NCBI GenBank assembly: GCA_002338515.1
Contig: DDIL01000022.1
Coordinates: 21,581 to 85,580 of the forward strand
DNA: 64,000 nucleotides
Source: Glaciecola sp. UBA1851
GTDB taxonomy: Bacteria > Pseudomonadota > Gammaproteobacteria > Enterobacterales > Alteromonadaceae
Direction of reading: 5' to 3'
The notes beneath the pieces were generated by a model, which saw only the letters and a program-made list of their open reading frames with translations, was not told the origin of the DNA and did no database searches. Below, one piece after another: positions 56,401 through 64,000 of this stretch (the first letter of the stretch is position 1; each line of letters starts with the position of its first letter). The position numbers and the translations under genes were made by a program.

Positions 56401-56450
56401 CCATCTCCATTGTAAGCAGGAAAAGGTATGTTGATATTTACCTTGCTCAT
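53421..56450 (-). CDS. TIR - Ser/Thr protein kinase - TPR membrane protein
   Basis: The 1009-residue protein joins three modules. A TIR domain (about 18-146) has YVFVSYAHAD, GYNVWYDEG and the candidate catalytic Glu89 in HCQDELNYVL. A eukaryotic-like kinase (about 172-468) has the glycine loop GEGGMGTVFLAE, Lys202 in RVALKVIK, HRDLKSSN (293-300) and DFG (316-318). It appears catalytically complete. One span (about 492-515) separates the kinase from a TPR array of about ten repeats (about 590-1005). The TIR and kinase face the cytoplasm and the repeats the periplasm if the span is real. TIR domains can degrade NAD or mediate signalling, and the role here is unknown. It is divergent from a TonB-dependent receptor. 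Confidence 0.88.
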   Translation of the reverse strand: MSKVNINIPFPAYNGDGDYVFVSYAHADARSVYPELQRLKRLGYNVWYDEGVSPGSRWSDELAMRIKHCSLFLVLVTPNVAKSVHCQDELNYVLEAERPVLAVHLKETELPPGLNLRLGARQAIFHYKLSSEDLDRKLTEVLSTIGVVQENNGTFSNTAALDLAPGDDIGNFRLLEVLGEGGMGTVFLAEQREPVARRVALKVIKLGMDTKEVLARFEAERQALAVLSHPNIATVYESGATSTGRPYFAMEYVPGVSITQYCDDHKLDFAARIKLLQQACRGVLHAHQKGIIHRDLKSSNLLVCAASDSAQVKIIDFGIAKSMQGSLSDATLYTRIGDVVGSPGYASPEQMSGNTSDIDTRTDVYSLGIVLYELLTGSRPFNDDTFLTRDSTQIHQLLRDTDPPLPGTKLLRDDTIAVTASKRSTAPEKIRKALSGDLSSIVMKAIRSKRDERYPSVSSLVADLDRWLTGAPVEATAQTPLYLLSRFIKRHAAGVAVGVGIVALLIASTITSTYSFLLAKKEATRANAAATQAETTVDFLIKLFEGSSPDNRPDPSLTAREVLDLGADRLKSDPELDAEVKLQLSETIANVYLRLWLPQRAILLLRETIISTELKLGQQHILVHRARVKLGDVLRANNESEEAIEILGRERNKINQVIGITQDDKARLANNLALALAKTGDYEEAEPLYLEALALRQQEYGEQSLSVAVTLHNLGLLYIGTKQLDLAEKYTRMSLKIRRELFDENHSRVASALGILSSVMELKGNFNEAEELLQKATDIRIQVFGEQSRAVSSNLYGLGAIQVQTGDWNEAISSYERAMRIDGEGTVNWAFAAYRLAFIKEAKGKYDSAQSLARQALPIMSERYGNDYRHTAWLQGLLSRLNVAQNMNLKEAEDYARSALTTMTSLYTDGHINTAMAKLMLAEVLTARGQTKIAANIALEGLTVARSDTSINKVNLANALTIIGRIYIASDQISTACDYFEELLSVRIRYYNSEHPYVGIAQNYLKQCE

Positions 56451-56927
56451 CGTGAGCCAACCCTAAGCTAGATTATTGAATTGCCATAATAAAAGAATAA
56501 GACACATGTCCTAACTATGCAATATAGTTGGAATGAAAGAACATACAGTTTTCTGTTTTTAAGATTTCCTTAAAGCTTTTACTTACTCATCTTTGTAAAG
56601 TTATTTATTCGCCCTGTCACAGTAGTATTTTCATTAGTCTATATACATATATAGTTGTCGAAGTTTTGAATGTTATCCCACGAATACAGCGTGAACTTTA
56701 ATTGTGCATGACATACTTCAATGCTCAATTACTATGCAACAATACTTACAAAACTTTATGTAAAGACTTGCTAAACACATAAATATTTCTAATAAATCTA
56801 TTTTAATCATGAGGTTACAAATAAATTTAAAAAACTGTCCAAATGGTCAAGAAATTGGCACTTTTAATGCTCATAGAAAGGGAACCCCAAAATTTTAAAC
56901 TCCAAATACTAATCAAGGAATCTTTGA
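56451..56927. other. 477-bp divergent region between the TIR-kinase and TonB receptor genes
   Basis: No gene is seen. The region is very AT-rich and must contain both promoters. I noticed GTAAAG at 56596 and 56760, single half-sites resembling CpxR sites, but no proper pair. A short run CTGTCCAAATGGTCAAG (56836-56852) has imperfect dyad symmetry and could be an operator. Nothing is certain. Confidence 0.5.
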
Positions 56928-59270
56928 ATGAGCAAACCTCAGTTTACTCTTAATCCCCTTTCTCTGGCTGTTGCAATTGTTTTGTCATATGCATTGCCTA
57001 CTTCTGTGAATGCTCAAACAACGAACTCTACGCAAAGCTCTGACAATGACCAAGAGCGTGCAATTGAGCAGATTATTGTAACTGCCGAAAAACGGAGTGA
57101 AAGTTTACAAGACTTGTCGCAAGCCGTGACGCCTATTACCGGTGCTGACCTAGACAAAAAATACATATCATCATTTGTAGATTTAAGCGCTATTGCTCCG
57201 GGTGTAACTGTAGCTAAAAATGAAGGCTTTAAAACCATTATTTCCATAAGAGGTGTTGGTAATGAAGCAAACCAGAATGCCACTGCAAACCCTTCAGTGT
57301 CTTATCATATGGACGGCATCTACATTGCGTCACCTTATGCCTTACAAACCGACTTTATAGACATAGAACGTATTGAAATATTACGCGGCCCTCAAGGGAC
57401 ATTATTTGGTCAAAACTCTACAGGTGGTGCAATTAACATTATTAACACCATGCCTAGCTTTGATGAGTTTGCAGGAAAAGCAGATTTAACCATTGGCAAT
57501 TACAATATGCGAAAAGCAAGAGCCACAGTCAATGTACCTATTAGTGACGACTTAGCCATGCGAACGTCATTTAGTATAGTGAAGCAAGATGGTTACACCG
57601 AAAATGTTTACAATGGGCCAAGTGTGACTGTTCCGGGTGAAACAGTAGTAGGTGAAGATATGGATAATATTGATAATTTGTCTTTTCGAACCGACTGGCT
57701 TTATAACGTAAATGATGATTTTAGTCTTCGCTTTTTAGTACAGTTATTTTCTGGTGAATCTAATGGCGCGGGAATAAAAGGAATCGATGATCCTACTCCT
57801 GGGGTAAGGAATTTATCGCAAGATACCTTATCTTCATATGAGCTTGATTCTCAAGTTTTCGGTTTGATTGCAGAGTGGGATGCAGGTTTTGCAACAATTA
57901 AATCGTTAAGTAGTTATCAAGAAGATGATATTACAGTTGTTAGAGATAACGATAGGCACTCGTTTTTAACCAATCCTGAAATACAAATCAGTCAGTTTAA
58001 TCCTGAAAACAACGTACAAACTACCTTTACTCAAGAGGTTAACATTATATCTAATGAGCCATTGTTTGATAAACTAGATTGGTTAGTAGGTGTGTTCTAT
58101 CTTGATACTGATATAGAAATTACTATTCGTGAAGAATTAGACGTTGGGCGTGATGGTTTCTTAGACGGATATGCGACAACCTTTCCAGAAGTATTTGGTG
58201 GTGACCGCGGGTTTATATCAGACTCAAATCCTAAACGTGAATCAATCTCATTATACGGGCAAACTACCTACCCAATTACAGATGAATTACGCTTAATAAC
58301 TGGTTTGCGTTACACCAAAGATGAAGTTAAGAGTACCGTTTCAAACTTCTTTAGCCCAACCCCTTCATTTATTAATCCAAAAACAGAAGATCTAACCGGT
58401 AGAATTGCCGTTGAATTCGATTTGGACTCTGACTCTATGACTTATGCTTCGTATACACGAGGATTAAAACCTGGAGGAAGTAACTTAACTTTCTCAGAGG
58501 GTGAAGATGCACTAGTAAGGGAAGCATTTGAAGATGAAACGATTGATGCGTATGAAATAGGCTACAAAGCCGATTTAATGAACAATCAAGTGCGAACCAA
58601 TATTGCGGGTTTTTATTATGACTACACCAACTTACAATTTCAGGCATCAGACTTTAATGAATTTGGCAGCGGTGTGTCTAATATTCCAGAATCTCAAATT
58701 TTTGGTATTGAGTTAGAAATGACCGCACTGATTGGCGACAATTTTAGTTTAGATATGAAACTTGGTGCAATGGAGTCTGAAGTATCAACTGATTATTTAG
58801 CATTGGATAATCGCCGGTTAATTGAAGACGTATTTTTAGCTGATGGGACACCTGCAAAAGAGGAAATACATGGCGCAACTCGAGATGTGGCTGGGTTCTT
58901 ACAAAATTTAAATGGAAATGAACTTGCAAAAACGCCAGGGTTAACAGCTGACATAACGTTGGCATATGAGACTGAATTGTCTAGTGGTGGTTATATAGTT
59001 GCCAGCGTACAATATACTTACAGAGGCGATTTTGAACAAAGGGTGTTTAATAATCCTGAAGTTGACCCTGTTGACGCTTATGACTTAGTCAATCTGAACA
59101 TCTCTTACGACACGGCTGATGAAGTATGGGGTCTTGATTTTATGATATACAATTTGTTGGATGAAGATGGTATTAATTCTTCAATGACAGATGTGTTTGG
59201 CGTAAATGAAACTGGTTTTCAGTATATAGCGCCAAGAATGGTTATGGCTAGAGCGCGTTATAATTTCTAA
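56928..59270 (+). CDS. TonB-dependent receptor
   Basis: The 780-residue outer-membrane protein has a signal peptide (about 1-29, ending SVNA), a TonB box-like EQIIVTAEKR, a plug domain (about 60-165) with ISIRGVGNEANQNA and RGPQGTLFGQNSTGGAINI, and a 22-strand barrel ending in PRMVMARARYNF, a C-terminal aromatic typical of Bam-assembled barrels. The substrate is not readable. No siderophore or sugar-uptake genes are adjacent, and the divergent gene is the TIR-kinase-TPR protein. It is followed by a perfect 12-bp stem-loop and a terminator. Confidence 0.93.
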   Translation: MSKPQFTLNPLSLAVAIVLSYALPTSVNAQTTNSTQSSDNDQERAIEQIIVTAEKRSESLQDLSQAVTPITGADLDKKYISSFVDLSAIAPGVTVAKNEGFKTIISIRGVGNEANQNATANPSVSYHMDGIYIASPYALQTDFIDIERIEILRGPQGTLFGQNSTGGAINIINTMPSFDEFAGKADLTIGNYNMRKARATVNVPISDDLAMRTSFSIVKQDGYTENVYNGPSVTVPGETVVGEDMDNIDNLSFRTDWLYNVNDDFSLRFLVQLFSGESNGAGIKGIDDPTPGVRNLSQDTLSSYELDSQVFGLIAEWDAGFATIKSLSSYQEDDITVVRDNDRHSFLTNPEIQISQFNPENNVQTTFTQEVNIISNEPLFDKLDWLVGVFYLDTDIEITIREELDVGRDGFLDGYATTFPEVFGGDRGFISDSNPKRESISLYGQTTYPITDELRLITGLRYTKDEVKSTVSNFFSPTPSFINPKTEDLTGRIAVEFDLDSDSMTYASYTRGLKPGGSNLTFSEGEDALVREAFEDETIDAYEIGYKADLMNNQVRTNIAGFYYDYTNLQFQASDFNEFGSGVSNIPESQIFGIELEMTALIGDNFSLDMKLGAMESEVSTDYLALDNRRLIEDVFLADGTPAKEEIHGATRDVAGFLQNLNGNELAKTPGLTADITLAYETELSSGGYIVASVQYTYRGDFEQRVFNNPEVDPVDAYDLVNLNISYDTADEVWGLDFMIYNLLDEDGINSSMTDVFGVNETGFQYIAPRMVMARARYNF

Positions 59271-59280
59271 AAACTGTAGA

Positions 59281-59313
59281 AGCTTATATTTATGTACATA
59301 GTAAATATAAGCT
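59281..59313. repeat. Perfect 12-bp inverted repeat after the TonB receptor gene
   Basis: AGCTTATATTTA (59281-59292) and TAAATATAAGCT (59302-59313) are perfectly inverse with a nine-base loop, 10 bp after the stop. No T run follows, so it is not a classical terminator. It may protect the mRNA 3' end or be a protein-binding palindrome. Confidence 0.6.
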
Positions 59314-59359
59314 AACCTGCCGCTTTTAAACGTTAGGCTGGTTCAAAAATGTTAATAAA

Positions 59360-59392
59360 GGCTTGCCGGATGACGGCAAAGCCCATTTTTTA
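59360..59392 (+). terminator. Intrinsic terminator after the TonB receptor gene
   Basis: A stem GGCTTGCCG (59360-59368) pairs with CGGCAAAGCC (59374-59383) with one bulged A, and is followed by CATTTTTT. It ends the receptor transcript just before the convergent hypothetical gene. Confidence 0.82.
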
Positions 59393-59393
59393 T

Positions 59394-59852
59394 CTACGCT
59401 TTGTATCCACGTCGAGTTGATGCAATAACAAATATCTCAGGCGTTTCGTCGGTAGCTGCAATGGTGTCAATAAGCGCTAAATCTTCGTGTAATGCCATAA
59501 TATCGTTAACAAAACCTGCATCAAGTGCCAGTGCTTGGACTTGATATAATCCACCATCAGTCTCGCCATAAAGAGGGGTAAATGTCAGCTTATCAGTGCT
59601 CATATCTTTAACATGCTCACCGTTATAGGCAATATTACCAGTGCGCTTTGCACCCATAAAATTAGCCATGACGTTACCTGTATTTGCATCGGTAATGGTA
59701 TAGGCAATTTCAGCATCCATTTGTTTAAGTATGTTGCTGGTGGTATCTTCAGCTTTTGCAATGTGAGTCACTTCAATCATCATATTTTTAATATTTGCAA
59801 AGTATCGCATACCGGCATTACTTGACTTGAGTGTTTGCTTGTCTATTGTCAT
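59394..59852 (-). CDS. Hypothetical soluble protein
   Basis: The 152-residue protein has no signal peptide or membrane span and is rich in Ala, Asp, Thr and Met. I do not recognise a family. It includes the stretches SSNAGMRYFANIKNMMIEVTH and ALALDAGFVNDIMALHEDLALI. It lies where cysE follows gpsA in E. coli, but is unrelated to CysE. It is 156 bp from gpsA, and the intervening DNA shows no terminator. Confidence 0.6.
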   Translation of the reverse strand: MTIDKQTLKSSNAGMRYFANIKNMMIEVTHIAKAEDTTSNILKQMDAEIAYTITDANTGNVMANFMGAKRTGNIAYNGEHVKDMSTDKLTFTPLYGETDGGLYQVQALALDAGFVNDIMALHEDLALIDTIAATDETPEIFVIASTRRGYKA

Positions 59853-60008
59853 CTGATCCCTTATTGCTATTTGCGCAACACCATAGTTGCATTAACACAG
59901 GTGTAACATAGTTGAAGGCCTGCATGCAAGCTAAGTCGTTGCTATGCATTACTATAATATTTCAACACCAATCCAGACTAGCTTGACCATGAAAAATGTT
60001 AATTGTTG

Positions 60009-61040
60009 TTACTCGAAAGTCTGCTCTCTAGAGAGAAGTGCTGTTGCTGCCTCCTTTGCTGACTTTCCTTGGTATAACACCTTGTATATTTGTTCGCAAA
60101 TAGGCATTTCTATCCCTTTGCTTTTCGCTAAAATATGCACTTCATCTGTGTTTCTGTAACCCTCTACCACTTGACCTATACTTTCAATCGCGCTTTCAAC
60201 AGTCATGCCTTGGCCTAGAGCCAAACCAAACCTTCTGTTCCTTGATTGATTGTCGGTACAAGTTAATACTAAATCGCCTAAGCAGGCCATACCCATAAAG
60301 GTTGCTTCTTGTGCGCCCAAAACTAAACCTAACCTTTTCATTTCAGCTAGCCCTCTAGTAATGAGTGCCGTTCTTGCATTTGCACCAAAACCCAAGCCGT
60401 CAGCTAAACCTGCACCTATTGCAATGACATTTTTCACCGCACCACCTAATTGCACGCCAATTAAGTCATTATTTAAATATACTCTGAAACTTTTTGGGTC
60501 GTGTAATAGACTAGAAAACGCTTGCCCTAGGTCGTTATCATTACTTGAAAGTGTAATTGCGGTGGGTAGTCCAGCAGCCATTTCTGCTGCAAAGGTAGGC
60601 CCGGATAACACTGCGCGAGGCATAGTGCTAGGTAATATTTCATTAGCGACTTCTTGTAATAAACGACCTGTTTTAGGCTCTAAACCTTTACTGGCCCAAA
60701 TGACTGAATGCTCAGGTGTTAAATATGGTTGGATGGTTTTCAAAATATTGGAAAATGCGTGGCTAGGTACCACAACAAGAATATATTTACTATTTGCAAT
60801 GGCTAATTCAATATCAGAAGTTGGTATGAGCGCTTCGGGAAAGCTTAATTTACCGAGGTACTTTTTATTGCAACGCTCGCTTTGCATAAGCTTTATGGCA
60901 TCAGTATCTCTGCCCCACAAATAAGTTTTATGGTTGTTCCGAGACAAACAGAATGCCAATGCAGTTCCATATGAGCCTGCTCCAAGTACAACAATGTTAG
61001 ATGAAATATCTTCAGGCAGATCTTTCTCTTTTATTGACAT
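60009..61040 (-). CDS. gpsA: Glycerol-3-phosphate dehydrogenase [NAD(P)+]
   Basis: GpsA makes glycerol 3-phosphate for phospholipids. The 343-residue protein has the dinucleotide loop [19 protein letters not shown] (residues 17-35), the catalytic lysine in [20 protein letters not shown] and the motif [18 protein letters not shown]. The order gpsA after secB and grxC matches E. coli. Its promoter region contains three GATC sites within 24 bp. Confidence 0.96.
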   Translation of the reverse strand: MSIKEKDLPEDISSNIVVLGAGSYGTALAFCLSRNNHKTYLWGRDTDAIKLMQSERCNKKYLGKLSFPEALIPTSDIELAIANSKYILVVVPSHAFSNILKTIQPYLTPEHSVIWASKGLEPKTGRLLQEVANEILPSTMPRAVLSGPTFAAEMAAGLPTAITLSSNDNDLGQAFSSLLHDPKSFRVYLNNDLIGVQLGGAVKNVIAIGAGLADGLGFGANARTALITRGLAEMKRLGLVLGAQEATFMGMACLGDLVLTCTDNQSRNRRFGLALGQGMTVESAIESIGQVVEGYRNTDEVHILAKSKGIEMPICEQIYKVLYQGKSAKEAATALLSREQTFE

Positions 61041-61127
61041 TATTGTGTCACCTCTATGGTTATCTAAATTATTATTTATAGTACTAAAACGGTAGCTTAA
61101 AAAGATCTAATGATCTACCTATAGATC

Positions 61128-61153
61128 AAAAAAAGGGCCTATATCAGCCCTTT
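61128..61153 (-). terminator. Intrinsic terminator after secB
   Basis: AAAGGGC (61132-61138) and GCCCTTT (61147-61153) form a stem with an eight-base loop. On the minus strand it ends in seven T. It lies 26 bp past the secB stop and separates secB from gpsA. Confidence 0.85.
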
Positions 61154-61178
61154 ATAATGCTATTTCGCAGAGTTTAGA

Positions 61179-61673
61179 TTACGCATCTAGTTTAGGTGCT
61201 GATTCCGCATTTGCCTGTTCTTGCTGTTTTTTCTGTACATACTGAGCAAAAATTGCATCAAAATTTACAGGCGCTAAGTTTAGGACAGGGAAAGTACCAC
61301 GGTTAACTAAACTAGATACTGCTTCACGCGCATATGGGAACAATACATTTGGGCAGTAAGAACCAAGCATGTGTGCTTTATTGTTATCAGGCATTTCACT
61401 TATTGTAAAAATACCCGCTTGTTGAACCTCGCATAAAAATGCGGTTTGTTCAGCATTTGTCGCAGTAACAGTTAACGTTAATACAACTTCATATAAGTTT
61501 TCGGCAATAGTATTAGTTTTGGTATCAATATCTAATTTAATTTCAGGCTTCCATTCATTTTTAAACACGGCTGGTGAGTTAGGCGTCTCAAAAGAGATGT
61601 CTTTAGTATATATACGTTGAATATTAAATTGTACTTCTTGTGTATTGGTTGCTTGTTGTGCTTCATCAGCCAT
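61179..61673 (-). CDS. secB: Protein-export chaperone SecB
   Basis: SecB is a cytosolic tetrameric chaperone that holds preproteins unfolded for SecA. The 164-residue length and the sequences [45 protein letters not shown] and [33 protein letters not shown] identify it. (The first and third are quoted in parts of the usual conserved blocks.) It lies 95 bp after grxC, with a terminator between them. Confidence 0.97.
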   Translation of the reverse strand: MADEAQQATNTQEVQFNIQRIYTKDISFETPNSPAVFKNEWKPEIKLDIDTKTNTIAENLYEVVLTLTVTATNAEQTAFLCEVQQAGIFTISEMPDNNKAHMLGSYCPNVLFPYAREAVSSLVNRGTFPVLNLAPVNFDAIFAQYVQKKQQEQANAESAPKLDA

Positions 61674-61721
61674 TTGTGTTTCCTATTTTTACTTCAATGC
61701 GTTAATACGCTTTATTTTATA

Positions 61722-61748
61722 AAAGAAAAGGCAAACTATTGTTTGCCT
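61722..61748 (-). terminator. Intrinsic terminator after grxC
   Basis: AGGCAAAC (61729-61736) and GTTTGCCT (61741-61748) form a perfect 8-bp stem with a four-base loop. The minus strand continues into a T-rich run. It lies 21 bp past the grxC stop. Confidence 0.82.
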
Positions 61749-61768
61749 CCATTAAATATATTCTGTTC

Positions 61769-62026
61769 TTAACCTTGCAATAAAGGGTCAAGTTTGCCAG
61801 CTGCTTCAAGTGCGAATAAATCGTCACACCCGCCAACATGCGTCTCACCAATAAATATTTGTGGAACAGTTGAACCGCCATTTGCACGAGTAATCATTTC
61901 ATCACGTAATTCTGGTTGCTTGTCTATTTCAAAATCAGTAAAGCTCGCGCCTTTAGACTCTAGTAATGCTTTTGCTCGCTTGCAATATGGGCAATAACCT
62001 TTTGTGTAAAGTTCTATTTTTTGCAT
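61769..62026 (-). CDS. grxC: Glutaredoxin 3
   Basis: GrxC is a dithiol glutaredoxin that reduces disulfides with glutathione. The 85-residue protein has the active site CPYC in KGYCPYCKRAKALLES (residues 12-15 region), the cis-proline in STVPQIFIGETHVGG and the glutathione-binding GGCDDLFALE. It lies 24 bp after the rhodanese gene, as grxC follows yibN in E. coli. Confidence 0.96.
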   Translation of the reverse strand: MQKIELYTKGYCPYCKRAKALLESKGASFTDFEIDKQPELRDEMITRANGGSTVPQIFIGETHVGGCDDLFALEAAGKLDPLLQG

Positions 62027-62050
62027 GTATTTCTCAGTATAAATTTTGTT

Positions 62051-62476
62051 TTATTTACTCAATGGTAAGCTGGCACCTTGCCAAGCGTTAATACCACCGG
62101 ATAGTACATTTACGTTGGTAAACCCGTCTTTAACCATTTTATTTGCAGTTCCGGACGCTAAGTTACCCATTGCACATACTATAATAATGGGTTTATCTTT
62201 GTATTTTTCAAGCTTTGAAAAGTCACCTTCTCTAACTTCTTCAGGTTTCATTTGTTTCGAGCCAATTATATGGCCACTCTTAAAGTCTTTCTGAGCACGA
62301 ATATCTAGCACAATGGCATCTTCTTTATTAATTAATAAAGTAGCTTGATGATTGTCTACACGATTAGCTTTTGACATAAGGGGGGCAACGAATGAATAAA
62401 CAAGCATAACCACCAGGGCAATCCAAATACCAGATAAAATAAAATTATCACGTGCAAAGTCTATGAGCTGTTCCAT
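62051..62476 (-). CDS. Membrane-anchored rhodanese-like protein (YibN-type)
   Basis: The 141-residue protein has one N-terminal span (about 13-33) and a cytoplasmic rhodanese domain (about 40-138) with VLDIRAQKDFKSGHIIGSKQ and the catalytic-loop cysteine in IIVCAMGNLASGTA. Such proteins transfer sulfane sulfur. The position next to grxC and secB matches E. coli yibN. It is divergent from gpmI, with 181 bp between them. Confidence 0.92.
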   Translation of the reverse strand: MEQLIDFARDNFILSGIWIALVVMLVYSFVAPLMSKANRVDNHQATLLINKEDAIVLDIRAQKDFKSGHIIGSKQMKPEEVREGDFSKLEKYKDKPIIIVCAMGNLASGTANKMVKDGFTNVNVLSGGINAWQGASLPLSK

Positions 62477-62657
62477 CTTGCTGTTTCTCGCTTAGTTAAA
62501 TTCGATTATAGGGCGCGAATTATAGCGAAACCTACATTAATTAACAGCTAAAAAACCCTCAGTATTAATACTTAACTGTTACGTGATAAACTGTTAAATT
62601 ATTAACCACATATTTTCTTTTTACTTTCACTAAGTTATCTGCACGTTAAGGAGTGTT

Positions 62658-64000
62658 ATGTCTGCTGAAAAAGATTCTGCACAAAAAAATACATTGGCTT
62701 TATTTATTCTAGATGGATGGGGATATAGAGAAGAAACAACAAATAACGCCATTGCAGCCGCCAACACACCTAATTTAGATAGTTTACAAAAAAACTATAC
62801 TAGTACGCTTATTTCAGGTTCAGGCTTAGACGTAGGGCTACCAGATGGACAAATGGGTAATTCTGAAGTAGGTCATGTTAACTTGGGTGCAGGCCGAGTG
62901 GTATATCAAGACTTTACAAAAATTACTAAAGCAATCAAAGACGGTACTTTTCATACAAATGAAGTGATTGAAAGCGCCATTGATAATGCCGTGAAGCAAG
63001 GTAAAGCTGTGCATATTATGGGGCTTTTATCCGATGGTGGTGTGCATTCGCATCAAGATCATTTATACGCAGCGGTTCAACTAGCTAGTAAAAAAGGGGC
63101 GAAAGCGATTTATTTGCACGGCTTTTTAGATGGAAGAGATACACCTCCTCAAAGTGCCATTAATTTTGCTAAACAAGCAGATGATGTATGTAACGCATGC
63201 GAAAATGCGCAAGTAGCTACGTTAATTGGTCGCTACTATGCGATGGATCGGGACAACCGTTGGGATAGAGTGCAGCTTGCTTATGATTTGCTAGTAGATG
63301 CGAAAGGTGAATTCACAGCAAATACTCCTTTGGAGGCGGTAGAGACATCCTATGCCCGTGAGCAAACCGATGAGTTTGTTAAACCAACCGTGATTGGTGA
63401 TTATCCAGGTATGCAAGATGGTGATGCAGTGTTATTTATGAACTTTCGAGCTGACAGAGCCAGAGAACTATCACACGCATTAATTACTGATGGGTTCACA
63501 GGATTTGAACGTAATCGAAAACCTGCTATCAACTTTGTTATGTTAACTGAGTTTGAATCTACACTGAAAGCGCCGGTGGCTTATCCAACAGAAGATTTAG
63601 TTAATGTAATGGGTGAATGGCTATCTAAGCACAATAAAAAGCAACTTAGAATTAGTGAAACTGAGAAATTTGCTCACGTTACCTTCTTCTACAGTGGGGG
63701 TAAAGAAGACGAATATGACGGTGAAACAAGAGTGCTTATTCCGTCACCCGATGTAGCGACTTACGATTTGCAACCAGAAATGAACTCTGAGAAGTTAACC
63801 GATTCTATTATTGAAGCAATTGAATCAAACAAGTATGACGTCATAGTTTGTAATTTCCCTAATGGTGATATGGTTGGACATACCGGTAACTTTGACGCAG
63901 CAGTGAAAGCTTGTGAAGCTGTAGATAATTGTATAGGCAGAATTACTGCCGCGTTAGAGAAAAATAATGGCGAGTGTTTAATAACCGCTGACCATGGTAA
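62658..64000 (+). CDS. gpmI: 2,3-bisphosphoglycerate-independent phosphoglycerate mutase (3' end outside window)
   Basis: GpmI interconverts 3- and 2-phosphoglycerate using two Mn ions. The frame starts at ATG 62658, six bases after AAGGAG, and is open to the end of the window (447 codons of about 510). Motifs are [11 protein letters not shown] with the first metal Asp19, the phosphorylated Ser69 in [26 protein letters not shown] and [13 protein letters not shown]. It is divergent from the rhodanese gene, as in E. coli. Confidence 0.97.
   Translation, partial: MSAEKDSAQKNTLALFILDGWGYREETTNNAIAAANTPNLDSLQKNYTSTLISGSGLDVGLPDGQMGNSEVGHVNLGAGRVVYQDFTKITKAIKDGTFHTNEVIESAIDNAVKQGKAVHIMGLLSDGGVHSHQDHLYAAVQLASKKGAKAIYLHGFLDGRDTPPQSAINFAKQADDVCNACENAQVATLIGRYYAMDRDNRWDRVQLAYDLLVDAKGEFTANTPLEAVETSYAREQTDEFVKPTVIGDYPGMQDGDAVLFMNFRADRARELSHALITDGFTGFERNRKPAINFVMLTEFESTLKAPVAYPTEDLVNVMGEWLSKHNKKQLRISETEKFAHVTFFYSGGKEDEYDGETRVLIPSPDVATYDLQPEMNSEKLTDSIIEAIESNKYDVIVCNFPNGDMVGHTGNFDAAVKACEAVDNCIGRITAALEKNNGECLITADHG

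Noticed and set aside
53421..59270. Anti-phage defence island around the TIR protein
   Set aside because: Neighbours are trmL and a TonB receptor. No other defence genes are present, so defence is only a possibility.
60250..60924. 224-codon plus-strand open frame opposite gpsA
   Set aside because: It is antisense to a highly conserved enzyme and has no ribosome-binding site or family features.

Overview
The window is chromosomal DNA of a low-GC marine-type gammaproteobacterium, most likely of the order Alteromonadales. The evidence is gene order (secB-grxC-yibN beside gpsA and gpmI; pilMNOPQ-aroK-aroB-damX-dam; rpe-trpS-pabA; argCBFGHA; astC-astA-astD), a TorF-type porin, an NhaD antiporter, and several small DUF families (2750, 2970, 5062, 6436) that I associate with this order. 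The genus cannot be fixed by reading. I see no rRNA, tRNA, CRISPR array, prophage or insertion sequence. About 53 protein genes are supported; parC (left) and gpmI (right) are cut by the window ends.

Layout. 1-9 kb: the 3' part of parC, an orphan GAF-fused GspE/PilB-like ATPase, a membrane protein with a degenerate GGDEF domain, an 818-bp gap with REP-like inverted repeats, and three small uncharacterised genes. 8-17 kb (minus strand): rpe, trpS, pabA, an HDOD protein, then the arginine succinyltransferase genes astC-astA-astD and a DUF1338 gene. 17-21 kb: a TorF porin, two small membrane proteins and a GGDEF-EAL protein. These lie where dam and rpe are adjacent in E. coli, and gph is absent from that position. 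21-31 kb (minus strand): pilM-N-O-P-Q, aroK, aroB, damX and dam, with mrcA (PBP1a) divergent from pilM. 33-37 kb: malic enzyme, a secreted M28 peptidase and a DUF5062 gene. 37-39 kb: an NhaD antiporter with a PAS-like domain inside it. 39-46 kb (minus strand): argC-B-F-G-H-A, with argH and argA as separate overlapping genes. 46-53 kb: a polytopic chemoreceptor, a DUF6436-like protein, a Cpx envelope-stress module (a CpxP-like protein with two repeats, divergent from cpxR-cpxA with a CpxR box between them), pldB and trmL. 53-59 kb: a TIR-Ser/Thr kinase-TPR protein divergent from a TonB-dependent receptor. 59-64 kb: a hypothetical gene, gpsA, secB, grxC, a rhodanese and gpmI.

How the genes work together. 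Arginine synthesis and the first steps of arginine breakdown both lie here, and both clusters carry a near-identical ARG-box-like 16-mer upstream. Envelope functions dominate the rest: peptidoglycan synthesis, type IV pilus assembly, SecB export, Cpx stress response, outer-membrane uptake and DamX division. The most unusual items are the PAS-containing NhaD antiporter, the TIR-kinase-TPR protein, the pldB gene that appears to need a CTG start, the CpxP-like protein with two repeats, and the REPIN-like repeat cluster.
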